Shown here: positions 53,081-61,373 of the stretch, piece by piece | How positions within the stretch are numbered: position 1 is the first letter of the stretch | Layout of the letters: the number at the start of each line of letters is the position of its first letter | DNA from: Streptomyces sp. WM4235 | Lineage (GTDB): Bacteria > Actinomycetota > Actinomycetes > Streptomycetales > Streptomycetaceae | DNA: 64,000 bases | Assembly (NCBI RefSeq): GCF_001279725.1 | Contig: NZ_LGDE01000282.1 | Location: forward strand, 1-64,000 | Direction of reading: 5' to 3' | Made by a program: the position numbers and the translations under genes | Notes under the pieces: generated by a model | Told to the model about the DNA's origin: nothing | The model's database searches: none | What the model saw: only the letters and a program-made list of their open reading frames with translations

Positions 53081-54160
53081 TCAGGAGGTCAGCCAGGCGC
53101 GGAGTCGTTCCTCGCAGTGCAGGATCGCCTTCGTCTCGACCCGCTCGTCGACCTTGTGGGCCAGCAGCGCGTCGCCCGGGCCGTAGTTGACCGCGGGGAC
53201 GCCGAGGGCGCTGAAGCGGGAGACGTCCGTCCAGCCGAACTTGGGCATGGCCCGGCCGCCGACGGCCTCCATGAACGCCGCGGCCGCCGGGTGGGCGAGG
53301 CCGGGGAGGGCGCCGCCGGAGGAGTCGTCGACCACGAACTCGGCGATGTCGCAGTGCGCGAAGACCTCCTTGACGTGGGCCAGGGCCTGTGCCTCGTCGC
53401 GATCGGGGGCGTAGCGGAAGTTGACCGTCACCGTGCAGGAGTCCGGGATGACGTTGTTGGCGACGCCGCCCTCGATGCGGACCGCGTTGAGGCCCTCGTG
53501 GTACTCCAGGCCGTCGATGACGGGCTTGCGCGGTTCGTACGCGGCCAGCGTGGCGAGGATCGGGCTCGCGCCGTGGATGGCGTTGGAGCCCATCCAACTG
53601 CGGGCCGAGTGGGCGCGTTCGCCGCTGGTCCGCAGCAGGACCCGCAGGGTGCCCTGGCAGCCGCCCTCGACCTCGGCGTTGGAGGGTTCGAGCAGGACCG
53701 CGAAGTCGCCGACGAGCCAGTCGGGGTGGGCCTCGGCCACCTTGCCCAGGCCGTTGAGGTCGGCGGCGACCTCCTCCTGGTCGTAGAAGACGAAGGTGAG
53801 GTCCCGGTTCGGCTCGGGCACGGTGGCCGCGATGCGCAGTTGCACGGCGACGCCGGACTTCATGTCCGTCGTTCCGCAGCCCCACAGGACGTCGTTCTCG
53901 TCCAGTCGGGACGGGACGTTGTCGGCGATCGGCACGGTGTCGAGGTGCCCGGCGAGCACGACGCGTTCGGCGCGGCCGAGGTGCGTACGGGCGACGACGT
54001 TGTTGCCGAAGCGGTCGACGGTGAGGTGCGGGAGGCCGCGCAGCGCGTCTTCCACGAGGTCGGCGAGTACCTTCTCGTCGCCGCTCACGGAAGGGATGTC
54101 GACGAGCCGGGCGGTCAGCTCGGCAGCGTCCAGGGTGAGGTCCAGCTCGGATTCGGGCAT
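53081..54160 (-). CDS. dapE: succinyl-diaminopimelate desuccinylase
   Basis: 359 residues of the M20 metallopeptidase family. It has AGHLDTVP with metal-binding His and Asp, the bridging Asp in GTTDMKSG, EE in FYDQEEVA and a C-terminal His in ALLAHKVDE. DapE releases L,L-diaminopimelate from its N-succinyl form, feeding lysine and peptidoglycan. The partner aminotransferase dapC lies 2 kb away on the same strand. The ATG start is at the natural N-terminus (MPESELDLTLDAAELTARLV). Confidence 0.94.
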   Translation of the reverse strand: MPESELDLTLDAAELTARLVDIPSVSGDEKVLADLVEDALRGLPHLTVDRFGNNVVARTHLGRAERVVLAGHLDTVPIADNVPSRLDENDVLWGCGTTDMKSGVAVQLRIAATVPEPNRDLTFVFYDQEEVAADLNGLGKVAEAHPDWLVGDFAVLLEPSNAEVEGGCQGTLRVLLRTSGERAHSARSWMGSNAIHGASPILATLAAYEPRKPVIDGLEYHEGLNAVRIEGGVANNVIPDSCTVTVNFRYAPDRDEAQALAHVKEVFAHCDIAEFVVDDSSGGALPGLAHPAAAAFMEAVGGRAMPKFGWTDVSRFSALGVPAVNYGPGDALLAHKVDERVETKAILHCEERLRAWLTS

Positions 54161-54316
54161 GGAACCGACCCTAACGCCCGGGTCGCCGGGGGGCCCGGTC
54201 CGTCCGTCGGGTGGACGCGTCCCGCGGGCCCGTCCAAAAGCCCGTCCCGAGGCCCGTTGCGAAGTCGGGGGACTCGTCAGGCCGGCCCGTCACCCGCCTC
54301 AAGTACGGTGGGCCGC

Positions 54317-55279
54317 GTGTCCCGCACCGATCATCCCCGCCCGCGTCGCCGGCGGCCTTGGCCCAAGGTCGCCGGTCTGCTCGTGCTGCTCGCGCTCGGC
54401 GGGTACCTCGTCGTCCAGTACGAGTCGACCGGCGGTGACGGCCCCCCGTACTGCACGGCCCGGACCTCGGGGGCGGGCGCCGACGACGGCTCGGCCCAGA
54501 CCTACGAGTTGTCCCCGGAGCAGGCGGCGAACGCGTCGACGATAGCCGCGGTCGGCGTCTCGAAGGGGCTTCCGGAGCGGGCGGTGACGATCGCGCTGGC
54601 GACCGCGATGCAGGAGTCGGCGCTGCGCAATCTGGATCACGGCGACCGGGACTCGCTCGGGCTGTTCCAGCAGCGGCCCTCGCAGGGGTGGGGTACCGCG
54701 GAGCAGATCATGGACCCGGTGTACTCGGCGGGCATCTTCTACGACCGGCTCGCCGAGGTGAAGGGCTACTCGCGGCTCCCCCTGACGGTGGCCGCGCAGA
54801 AGGTGCAGCTCAGTGGTTTCCCGCAGGCGTACGCGAAGCACGAGCCGGACGCGGTGGTGCTGACCGCGGCGTTCGGCGGCGAGGGCTCGGTGGACTGCGG
54901 CGGGCCCGCTCCCACCGCGCCGGGCGATCCGGAGCGGGTGCGGACGGAGCTGACGCGGATCTTCGGCAAGCAGATGCGGCTCGACGCCCGCGCCGAGCCG
55001 GCGACCGCCGGGGAGTCCGGACCGGTCGGGCAGAGCGAGGTCGCGGTCGCGCCGACGCGCGGCACCGACGAGGCCGAGCGGCGGCGCAATCGGCTGGTGG
55101 CGCAGTGGGCGGTGGCCCACGCGCGCGACATGGGCATCGCCCGGGTGTCGTACGCCCCGGGGAGCTGGGTCGCGGGCGAGTCCGACGGCCGGTGGCGGGC
55201 GAAGGGCGGGGCGGGGGCCGGGGCCGGCGACGCGCCCACCGCGGGGTCCGACGGGGTGCGGATCTTCCTGGCGCGCTGA
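54317..55279 (+). CDS. membrane-anchored lysozyme/transglycosylase-like protein
   Basis: 320 residues. An Arg-rich N-terminus and one transmembrane helix (about 17-34) are followed by a soluble domain: IALATAMQESALRNLDHGDR, then DSLGLFQQRPSQGWGT, the Glu-Ser and GLFQQ pattern of lytic-transglycosylase folds. The C-terminal region is charged and low-complexity. It probably acts on or binds peptidoglycan outside the membrane. Some streptomycete relatives are labelled heavy-metal transporters without support. GTG 54317 has TACGGT 7 nt upstream and no strong Shine-Dalgarno, so a leaderless mRNA is possible. Confidence 0.72.
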   Translation: MSRTDHPRPRRRRPWPKVAGLLVLLALGGYLVVQYESTGGDGPPYCTARTSGAGADDGSAQTYELSPEQAANASTIAAVGVSKGLPERAVTIALATAMQESALRNLDHGDRDSLGLFQQRPSQGWGTAEQIMDPVYSAGIFYDRLAEVKGYSRLPLTVAAQKVQLSGFPQAYAKHEPDAVVLTAAFGGEGSVDCGGPAPTAPGDPERVRTELTRIFGKQMRLDARAEPATAGESGPVGQSEVAVAPTRGTDEAERRRNRLVAQWAVAHARDMGIARVSYAPGSWVAGESDGRWRAKGGAGAGAGDAPTAGSDGVRIFLAR

Positions 55280-55586
55280 GGCGAGCCGCCCGACGCGAGG
55301 CCGATCGAAGGCGGCGTGGACGGGGGCTCGTTCACGGGCTCGTTCAACGGGCTCGCCGACGGGCTCGTTCAGACGTGCGGGACGTCCCCCGTGCGGGGGT
55401 GACCGGTTCGGGGGACCTCGGGGGGTCGGGTCGGACAGAACACCTGGTGGGCGCGCGTCCGGTGCGCTTTTCCCGGAAGCCGATTAAACGATGCGTTACT
55501 GATCCTTTACCCGACGGGTCCGCAACTTCGCCCGCCCTGCGAGCGGTTGTACACGGCGTACTCAGCCGCTACCGCTTAGGAGCAAC
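55280..55586. other. intergenic region with short tandem repeat
   Basis: 307 bp without a credible gene. It holds a four-unit GGGCTCG repeat (55324-55374), and an A/T-richer stretch near 55482-55512 (GATTAAACGATGCGTTACTG) that probably contains the promoter of the next gene. Confidence 0.5.
55324..55374. repeat. four tandem units of GGGCTCGTTCA(N)C
   Basis: Units begin at 55324, 55336, 55349 and 55361, each 12-14 bp; the third reads GGGCTCGCCGAC. Intergenic, function unknown. Confidence 0.8.
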
Positions 55587-55970
55587 ATGTCCCTCCCCCT
55601 GACCCGTCGGATCGCCCGTGCCGCGCTGCTCCTCGCAGCCGGCGCAGCTCCCGTGGTCGGTGCGGCCGGCGCGGCCAGTGCCGCGGGCCTGGAGTCCGTG
55701 CCGCAACTGGGCACGCTCACCGCGCCGGACGCCGCCGACGGCGCGGGCGACACCGCCGCGACCGCCACGAACGCCGTGACGAAGGCCGCACCGGCCGAAC
55801 TGACCGGCGCGGCCGGCCCGCTGCTGGCCGGCCTGCCGACCTCGGGGCTGCCCACTTCGGGGCTGCCCACCGAGGCCCTGCCGACCGACGCGCTGCCCAC
55901 CTCGGGGCTGCCCTCGGCGCAGACCCTCCCGCTGGGCGGCCTGCCGCTGGCCGGCGGCCTGGGCGGCTGA
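55587..55970 (+). CDS. small secreted protein with LPTSG-type repeats
   Basis: 127 residues. A Sec signal peptide (about 1-33, with AGAASA before the cleavage) leads to a mature part rich in Ala/Thr/Leu. From about residue 82 the pentamer GLPTS/ALPTD repeats five or so times and the protein ends LPLAGGLGG. The LPTSG units look like sortase motifs, but no membrane helix and basic tail follow, so sortase anchoring is unlikely. AGGAG lies 4-5 nt before the ATG. Function is unknown. Confidence 0.78.
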   Translation: MSLPLTRRIARAALLLAAGAAPVVGAAGAASAAGLESVPQLGTLTAPDAADGAGDTAATATNAVTKAAPAELTGAAGPLLAGLPTSGLPTSGLPTEALPTDALPTSGLPSAQTLPLGGLPLAGGLGG

Positions 55971-55991
55971 CCACCGCGCGGACAAGGAACA

Positions 55992-56027
55992 CCGAGGGGC
56001 CGGGAGCACGAACTCCCGGCCCCTCGG
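55992..56027. terminator. bidirectional terminator, 15-bp stem
   Basis: Arms 55992-56006 and 56013-56027 are complementary around GCACGAA-like loop bases; between the secreted-protein gene and convergent dapC. Confidence 0.92.
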
Positions 56028-56060
56028 GCTGTCCGCGGCGCCGCGCGGGCCGCTCCCGGC

Positions 56061-57155
56061 TCAGCCGAGGCGCTTGACCGCGGCCTCGACCCGTTCGTCG
56101 GTGGCGGTGACGGCGACGCGGACGAAGTTCGCGCCCGCCTCCCCGTAGAAGTCGCCCGGGGCGACCAGGATGCCCAGTTCGGCGAGGTGGGCCACGGTCT
56201 GCCAGCAGGGCTCGTCGCGGGTCGCCCACAGGTACAGGCCGGCCTCGCTGTGCTCGATGCGGAAGCCGTGCGCCTCCAGGGCGGTGCGCAGCGCGTCGCG
56301 GCGGGCCGCGTACCGGGCGCGCTGCGCGGCGACGTGGGCGTCGTCGCCGAGGGCCGCGACCACGGCGTTCTGGACGGGGGCGGCGGTCATCATGCCGCCG
56401 TGCTTGCGGATCTCCAGCAGCTCGCCCAGCACCGCCGCGTCACCGGCGATGAAAGCGGCCCGGTACCCGGCGAGGTTGGAGCGCTTGGAGAGCGAGTGGA
56501 CGGCCACGATGCCCTCGTACGAGCCGCCGCACACGTCGTCGTGGAGGACCGAGACGGGGTCGGTGTCCCAGCCCAGTTCCAGGTAGCACTCGTCGCTGAA
56601 CAGCAGGACGCCGTGTTCGCGCGCCCAGGCCACGATCCGGATCAGGTCTTCCTTGGGGATGACCTTGCCGGTGGGGTTGGACGGGGAGTTGAGCCACAGC
56701 AACTTCACGCCGGCGGGGTCGAGTTCGGTCGGGTCGTCGTACACGACGGCCTCGGCGCCGCACAGGCGCGCGCCGACCTCGTACGTCGGGTAGGCGAGCC
56801 GGGGGTAGGCCACCTTGTCGCCCGCGCCGAGGCCGAGTTGGGTCGGCAGCCAGGCCACCAGTTCCTTGGAGCCGACCACCGGCAGCACGTTGCGGTGCCC
56901 GGCGGCGCTCGCGCCGAGGCGTCCGCGCAACCATCCGGTGATCGCGTCGCGCAGCGCGACCGTGCCCCACACCGTCGGGTAGCCCGGGGAGTCCGCGGCC
57001 TCGATCAGGGCGCGCCGGATGACCTCGGGGACCGGGTCGACGGGCGTGCCGACCGACAGGTCGACGATCCCGTCCGCGTGGGCGACCGCCGTCGCCTTGT
57101 ACGGCTCCAGCTTGTCCCAGGGGAAGGCGGGAAGACGGTCGGATACTGCGGCCAC
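56061..57155 (-). CDS. dapC: succinyldiaminopimelate transaminase
   Basis: 364 residues, fold type I PLP aminotransferase. The catalytic lysine lies in HSLSKRSN, the conserved Asp in LLFSDECYLELGW, the Asn in LNSPSNPTGK, and the C-terminal Arg in NFVRVAV. It converts N-succinyl-2-amino-6-ketopimelate to N-succinyl-LL-diaminopimelate using glutamate. Adjacent ferredoxin and nearby dapE match the actinobacterial arrangement. The GTG start lies 169 bp after the ferredoxin stop. Confidence 0.93.
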   Translation of the reverse strand: MAAVSDRLPAFPWDKLEPYKATAVAHADGIVDLSVGTPVDPVPEVIRRALIEAADSPGYPTVWGTVALRDAITGWLRGRLGASAAGHRNVLPVVGSKELVAWLPTQLGLGAGDKVAYPRLAYPTYEVGARLCGAEAVVYDDPTELDPAGVKLLWLNSPSNPTGKVIPKEDLIRIVAWAREHGVLLFSDECYLELGWDTDPVSVLHDDVCGGSYEGIVAVHSLSKRSNLAGYRAAFIAGDAAVLGELLEIRKHGGMMTAAPVQNAVVAALGDDAHVAAQRARYAARRDALRTALEAHGFRIEHSEAGLYLWATRDEPCWQTVAHLAELGILVAPGDFYGEAGANFVRVAVTATDERVEAAVKRLG

Positions 57156-57279
57156 GGTGGTCTCTGCTCTCTCTGGGTGCTGGATCGGGGCGGTGCGGCC
57201 GGGTCACTGCGCTCGCACCGCCGCGGAAACGGGTCGGTCCCGCCGGCGCGAAAGCCGTACGGGACCGAAGCACGCGTTC

Positions 57280-57305
57280 GTCCCCCGGACACCGTCCGGG
57301 GGGAC
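57280..57305 (-). terminator. hairpin after the ferredoxin gene
   Basis: GTCCCCCGGAC (57280-57290) pairs with GTCCGGGGGGAC (57294-57305), one extra G bulged, 19 bp downstream of the ferredoxin stop on the minus strand. Confidence 0.7.
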
Positions 57306-57324
57306 CGCCGGGAGGCGGTGGCCG

Positions 57325-57651
57325 TCAGTGGCCCTCGCCCATGGGCGGCAACGCGGCGACGAAGGGGTGATCACGCTCGATCAGGCCCAGCTTCGAGGCA
57401 CCACCGGGCGAACCGAGCTCGTCGAAGAACTCGACGTTCGCCTTGTAGTAGTCCTTCCACTCCTCCGGAGTGTCGTCCTCGTAGAAGATGGCCTCGACCG
57501 GGCAGACCGGCTCACAAGCACCACAGTCGACGCACTCGTCCGGGTGGATGTACAAGGACCGCTGGCCCTCGTAGATGCAGTCGACGGGGCACTCTTCGAT
57601 GCATGCCTTGTCCTTGACGTCGACACAAGGCTCCGCGATGACGTAGGTCAC
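57325..57651 (-). CDS. fdxA: 7Fe ferredoxin ([3Fe-4S][4Fe-4S])
   Basis: 108 residues. The N-terminal cluster region ACIEECPVDCIYEG and the second CVDCGACEPVCPVEAI carry the cysteines of one 3Fe-4S and one 4Fe-4S cluster. The C-terminal ~50 residues (EEWKDYYKANVEFF onward) are the usual extension of actinobacterial FdxA/FdxC. It donates electrons to cytochromes P450 and other oxidoreductases. GTG 57651 has AGGAGG 9 nt upstream. Confidence 0.95.
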   Translation of the reverse strand: MTYVIAEPCVDVKDKACIEECPVDCIYEGQRSLYIHPDECVDCGACEPVCPVEAIFYEDDTPEEWKDYYKANVEFFDELGSPGGASKLGLIERDHPFVAALPPMGEGH

Positions 57652-57768
57652 GCTCTCGTTCCTCCTCGGTAGGGCTTTCCATATCGCGCGGGAGCGCGGC
57701 GTCGTCGATGCCCGCACCTAGTATCTCCGTTCCCGGGCACGATCCGAACAGGAGGGGCGGACAGAGCT

Positions 57769-58752
57769 GTGGAAATCACTGCCGGTGGGCTGCTGGAGAT
57801 CCGTATCACCCCCGCTGACGTGGGTAAACGAGTCTCTGTACGACGGGTGGAGGCCGGGCGGAGCGACTCCCCCTCGTTCACGGACACGGTCGGTGTTCTC
57901 ACATCATGGTACGAAGGTGTGCTCACGATCACACGCAAGGACGGCACGTCCGTCCGGATCGCGGAATCCTCGCTGGTGGCGGGCAAGACGGTGCCCGCCG
58001 CGCCGGCCCGCCGCAGGGGTCCCGCGGCCTCCTTCGAGGAGCTCGCGCGGGTGACGGCGCGGGCCTGGCAGCCGCTGGAGAGCGAGCCGCTGGGCGAGTG
58101 GACGCTGCGTGCGGCGGGGGGCTTCACCCGGCGGGCCAACTCGGCGCTTCCCCTGGGTGACCCGGGGATACCCGTCCCGGAAGCACTCGCGCGGGTGACG
58201 TCCTGGTACGCGGAACGCGGACTTCCGGCGTATGTGCAGGCCGCGACGGGCGCCGCGGGCACCCAGGAGCTGCTGTGCGCGGAGCTGGAGCGGCTGGGGT
58301 GGGTCAACGAGGTCTCGGCGCAGGTGCGGATCGGGGCGCTCGCGCCGGTCGCGGACGTGGACGCGGACGTGTCGGACGTACGGCTGCTGCGCGCACCGGA
58401 CGAGCGGTGGCTGGCCCGCTACGGGAAGGTCCGCGACCCCGACCTGGCGCGGCGGATGCTGGTCGAGGGGCCCTCGGTGTGGTTCGCCGTGCTGGGCGGC
58501 GGCCGGGCGATCGGGCGGATGGTGGTGGACGGGCGCTGGGCCGGTTTCGGCGCGGTGGACGTCGATCCGGGGCACCGGCGGCAGGGCCTGGCCACGGCGG
58601 TGATGGCGGCGTTGTCGCGGCGGGCCCTGGAGGAGGGCGCCTCGGCGGCCTGGCTCCAGGTGGAGGCGGAGAACCCGGGCGCGCGGGCCCTGTACGACGG
58701 CCTGGGCTTCGCGACGCACCACGCGTACCACCACTTCCGGGCGGCGGCGTGA
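57769..58752 (+). CDS. GNAT family N-acetyltransferase with N-terminal beta domain
   Basis: 327 residues. The first ~75 residues form a small beta-rich domain (GGLLEIRITPADVGKRVSVR). The GNAT part (about 90-325) has the acetyl-CoA motif VDPGHRRQGLATAVM and a terminal NPGARALYDGLGF. The acceptor substrate is unknown. It overlaps the next gene by 4 bp (GTGA). Confidence 0.88.
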   Translation: MEITAGGLLEIRITPADVGKRVSVRRVEAGRSDSPSFTDTVGVLTSWYEGVLTITRKDGTSVRIAESSLVAGKTVPAAPARRRGPAASFEELARVTARAWQPLESEPLGEWTLRAAGGFTRRANSALPLGDPGIPVPEALARVTSWYAERGLPAYVQAATGAAGTQELLCAELERLGWVNEVSAQVRIGALAPVADVDADVSDVRLLRAPDERWLARYGKVRDPDLARRMLVEGPSVWFAVLGGGRAIGRMVVDGRWAGFGAVDVDPGHRRQGLATAVMAALSRRALEEGASAAWLQVEAENPGARALYDGLGFATHHAYHHFRAAA

Positions 58753-59540
58753 GTTCCGCCTCGCGGGCCCGGTTCGCGGAAGAGGCCCGCTCGGAGCGGC
58801 CGGACCTGGCCCTGCTGTGCCTGCTGCTGGCGGCGGAGGCCGACCCCGACCTCGACGAACGCGGCATCGACTGGGCTCAGATCGAACTCGACAGGCTGGC
58901 GGGCATGCTGCCGTACGGCCTGCGCGGCGGTCGGGCCTGGGCCTCGGCCGTGACGGAGCTGCTGGGTGGCCGGCTGGGCTTCCACGGCACGCCGGCGGAC
59001 TACGAACGGTTGTCGTCCTCCCTGCTGCACCAGGTGCTGCGGCGGCGCCGGGGCCTGCCGATCCTGCTGTCGGTGGTCTGGCTGGAGGTGGCGCGGAGGG
59101 CGGGCGCGCCGGTGTACGGGCTGGGCCTGCCGGGGCATTTCGTGGTGGGTTTCGGCGACCCGGAGGAGGGGGTGGTCGTGGACCCGTTCGCGGGGGGCGC
59201 CTCGCTGGGCGCCGGCCCCGCGGAGTCGGCCGCGGAGCCCCGGACGCCGGCGCGCACGTTGGACGTCGTGCTGCGGATCCTGAACAACATCCGGGCGTGG
59301 GCCGCGACGCGGCCGGAGCACTCGGCGGTCGCGCTGTGGGCGCTGGACCTGTCGCTGCTGCTGCCGTCGCACCCGGCGTCGCTGCGCTACGAGCGGGGGC
59401 GGCTGCTGGTGGAGCGGGGCGAGTTCGTGACGGGGGCGGTGGAGTTGGAGGCGTACGCGGAGGTGGTGGACGCGGTGGACGCGGGGGCGGCGGCCCGGAT
59501 CCGCGCGGAGGCCGTGTCGGCCCGGGCCCTCCTGAACTGA
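58749..59540 (+). CDS. SirB1-like transglutaminase-fold protein
   Basis: 263 residues. The SirB1 N-terminal / transglutaminase-like core is recognisable: RRRGLPILLSVVWLEVARRA, then GLPGHFVVGF and VDPFAGG. The position of the transglutaminase nucleophile (after GLPI) reads Leu-Leu-Ser with no cysteine, so it is probably non-enzymatic, as in other SirB1 proteins. A TPR-like helical C-terminus follows. It is translationally coupled to the GNAT gene. Confidence 0.82.
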   Translation: MSSASRARFAEEARSERPDLALLCLLLAAEADPDLDERGIDWAQIELDRLAGMLPYGLRGGRAWASAVTELLGGRLGFHGTPADYERLSSSLLHQVLRRRRGLPILLSVVWLEVARRAGAPVYGLGLPGHFVVGFGDPEEGVVVDPFAGGASLGAGPAESAAEPRTPARTLDVVLRILNNIRAWAATRPEHSAVALWALDLSLLLPSHPASLRYERGRLLVERGEFVTGAVELEAYAEVVDAVDAGAAARIRAEAVSARALLN

Positions 59541-59559
59541 GGTCCGGACCGGGGGCCGG

Positions 59560-60177
59560 TCAGAGCCAGCCCTTCTCGCGGGCCGTGCGGATGGCCTCGG
59601 CGCGGTTGCGGGCCGCGAGTTTCTGGATCGCCGTCGAGAGGTAGTTGCGGACGGTGCCCGGAGACAGGTGCAGACGTTCGGCCAGTTCCGTGTTGGTCGC
59701 GCCGCGTTCCGCCGCCCGCAGGACCTCCCGTTCCCGGTCCGTCAGCGGGTTCGCGCCCTCCGCGAGGGCCGCCGCGGCCAGGATGGGGTCGATGACGCGC
59801 TCCCCCGCCAGGACCCTGCGTACCGCGTCCGCCAACTGCGCGGCCGGCGCGTCCTTGACGAGGAACGCGGAGGCTCCCGCCTCCATCGCGCCGCGCAGGT
59901 AGCCGGGGCGGCCGAAGGTGGTGAGGACGACGATGCGCAGCCCGGGCAGGGCCGTCCGCAGCGCGGCGGCGGCCTCGATGCCCGTCATGCCGGGCATCTC
60001 GATGTCCAGCAGGGCGACGTTCACGTCGTGGGCGCGGGCCGCGGCCACCACCTCGTCGCCGCGCGCGACCTGGACGAGGACTTCGATGTCGGGTTCGAGG
60101 CCGAGCAGCGCGGCCAACGCCTCCCGGACCATGGACTGGTCCTCGGCGAGGAGGATCCTGATGGGCCGTGAGGTCAT
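59560..60177 (-). CDS. NarL/LuxR-type response regulator
   Basis: 205 residues. The receiver domain has acidic EDQ (12-14), phosphoacceptor D58 in LLDIEMPG and Lys in FLVKDAP. The C-terminal LuxR HTH is LTDREREVLRAAERGATNTE onward. It is coupled to the histidine kinase gene (ATGA). It likely binds the GTCATG-type palindrome upstream of its own operon (63129-63154). Confidence 0.93.
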   Translation of the reverse strand: MTSRPIRILLAEDQSMVREALAALLGLEPDIEVLVQVARGDEVVAAARAHDVNVALLDIEMPGMTGIEAAAALRTALPGLRIVVLTTFGRPGYLRGAMEAGASAFLVKDAPAAQLADAVRRVLAGERVIDPILAAAALAEGANPLTDREREVLRAAERGATNTELAERLHLSPGTVRNYLSTAIQKLAARNRAEAIRTAREKGWL

Positions 60178-61373
60178 GGGGTCGATCCTAGGGGGACACG
60201 GGCGAGCAGCCGGAAGCCGGTCTTGCCGGCGGGACCGGCCGTGAGGCTGCCGCCGACCGCCTCCAGGCGTTCCGTCAGTCCGGTCAGCCCGTTGCCGGCC
60301 TCGGCGGGGCCGCCCGATCCGTCGTCGTGGACGCTCAGTTCGGCCACCGGTCCCGCCAGGGTCTGTCGGATGTCGAGGGTGACGACGCACCGGCGCGCTC
60401 CGCTGTGCCGAACCACGTTGGTCACGGCCTCGCGCAGCGACCAGGCGAGGGCCGACTCGATCTCCTCCGGGAGTTCCCGCGTCCACTCGCCGGGCATGTC
60501 CGCCTGCACGCCCGCCGCGGCCAACGCGGTACGGGCGCCGGCCAGTTCGCCGGGCAGGGTGGGCCGTCGGTAGCCGTTCACGGCTTCCCGCACGTCGACC
60601 AGCGCCTGCCGGCTGACCTGCTCGATGTCCGCGACCTGCTGCGCGGCCGCCTCGGGCCGGTCCGGCAGCATCCGGCCCGCCAGCTCGCTCTTGAGCGTGA
60701 TCAACGACAGCGAGTGCCCGAGCAGGTCGTGCAGGTCGCGGGCCATCCGAAGCCGTTCCTCGTTGGCGGCGAGTTGGGCGACCGTGGCCCGGGCCTGGCG
60801 CAGTTCCATCGTCGTACGGACCATGGCGCGGACGCCGACCATCGCGAACCCGCCCATCAGGGCCGGGATGAGCAGGCCGGCCAGGTACTGGTCCCCGCCC
60901 GGGACCGCGAGCGCCGTCACGCACAACAGGGCGGTCGCGCCGGGGACGGTCCAGCGGGCGATCTCCCCGGGCAGGGCGGCCCCGGAGGCGATGGCCACGT
61001 AGACGAAGAGCACGAGCCATTCGCGGCCCAGGGACAGGGACAGGATCATGGCCTGGGCGACCAGGACCGTCAGCGAGAACAGGACCCGGCGGACCGGTAT
61101 CCGCCTGCCGCTGCGCAGGACCAGGACCAGGTACCAGGCGACGAAGGCCGCGAGGCCCAGGCCGCCGAGCAGTCGGGCCCCGAGGCTGTGTCCGCCGCGG
61201 ATCAGGTCGATGACGGGGGCGCTGAGGTAGAAGAGCCACAGGCCCGTCCACAGCAGCTTCACGGTCCGCTGCCGGCGGTTCTCCGGCCGCATTCCGATCC
61301 GGGGGCCGCCGGCGCCCTGGATGTCCTCCCCGGGGGTCGTGTACCGGGCGTCCGTCTCGCTGGTCACCGTCAT
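60174..61373 (-). CDS. sensor histidine kinase (HisKA_3/DesK-like)
   Basis: 399 residues. A cytoplasmic N-terminal tail is followed by about five transmembrane helices (about 40-185), then the HisKA_3 dimerisation segment with the phospho-His in RDLHDLLGHSLSL (about 210). The HATPase_c domain includes REAVTNVVRHS and DDGSGG. It has no large extracellular loop, so it probably senses a membrane state as DesK does. ATG 61373 overlaps the permease stop as ATGA; coupling to an ABC exporter suggests control of that exporter. Confidence 0.92.
   Translation of the reverse strand: MTVTSETDARYTTPGEDIQGAGGPRIGMRPENRRQRTVKLLWTGLWLFYLSAPVIDLIRGGHSLGARLLGGLGLAAFVAWYLVLVLRSGRRIPVRRVLFSLTVLVAQAMILSLSLGREWLVLFVYVAIASGAALPGEIARWTVPGATALLCVTALAVPGGDQYLAGLLIPALMGGFAMVGVRAMVRTTMELRQARATVAQLAANEERLRMARDLHDLLGHSLSLITLKSELAGRMLPDRPEAAAQQVADIEQVSRQALVDVREAVNGYRRPTLPGELAGARTALAAAGVQADMPGEWTRELPEEIESALAWSLREAVTNVVRHSGARRCVVTLDIRQTLAGPVAELSVHDDGSGGPAEAGNGLTGLTERLEAVGGSLTAGPAGKTGFRLLARVPLGSTP

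Noticed and set aside
55836..55915. LPTSG motifs as sortase anchoring signals
   Set aside because: A sortase signal needs a following hydrophobic helix and basic tail; the protein ends in LPLAGGLGG.
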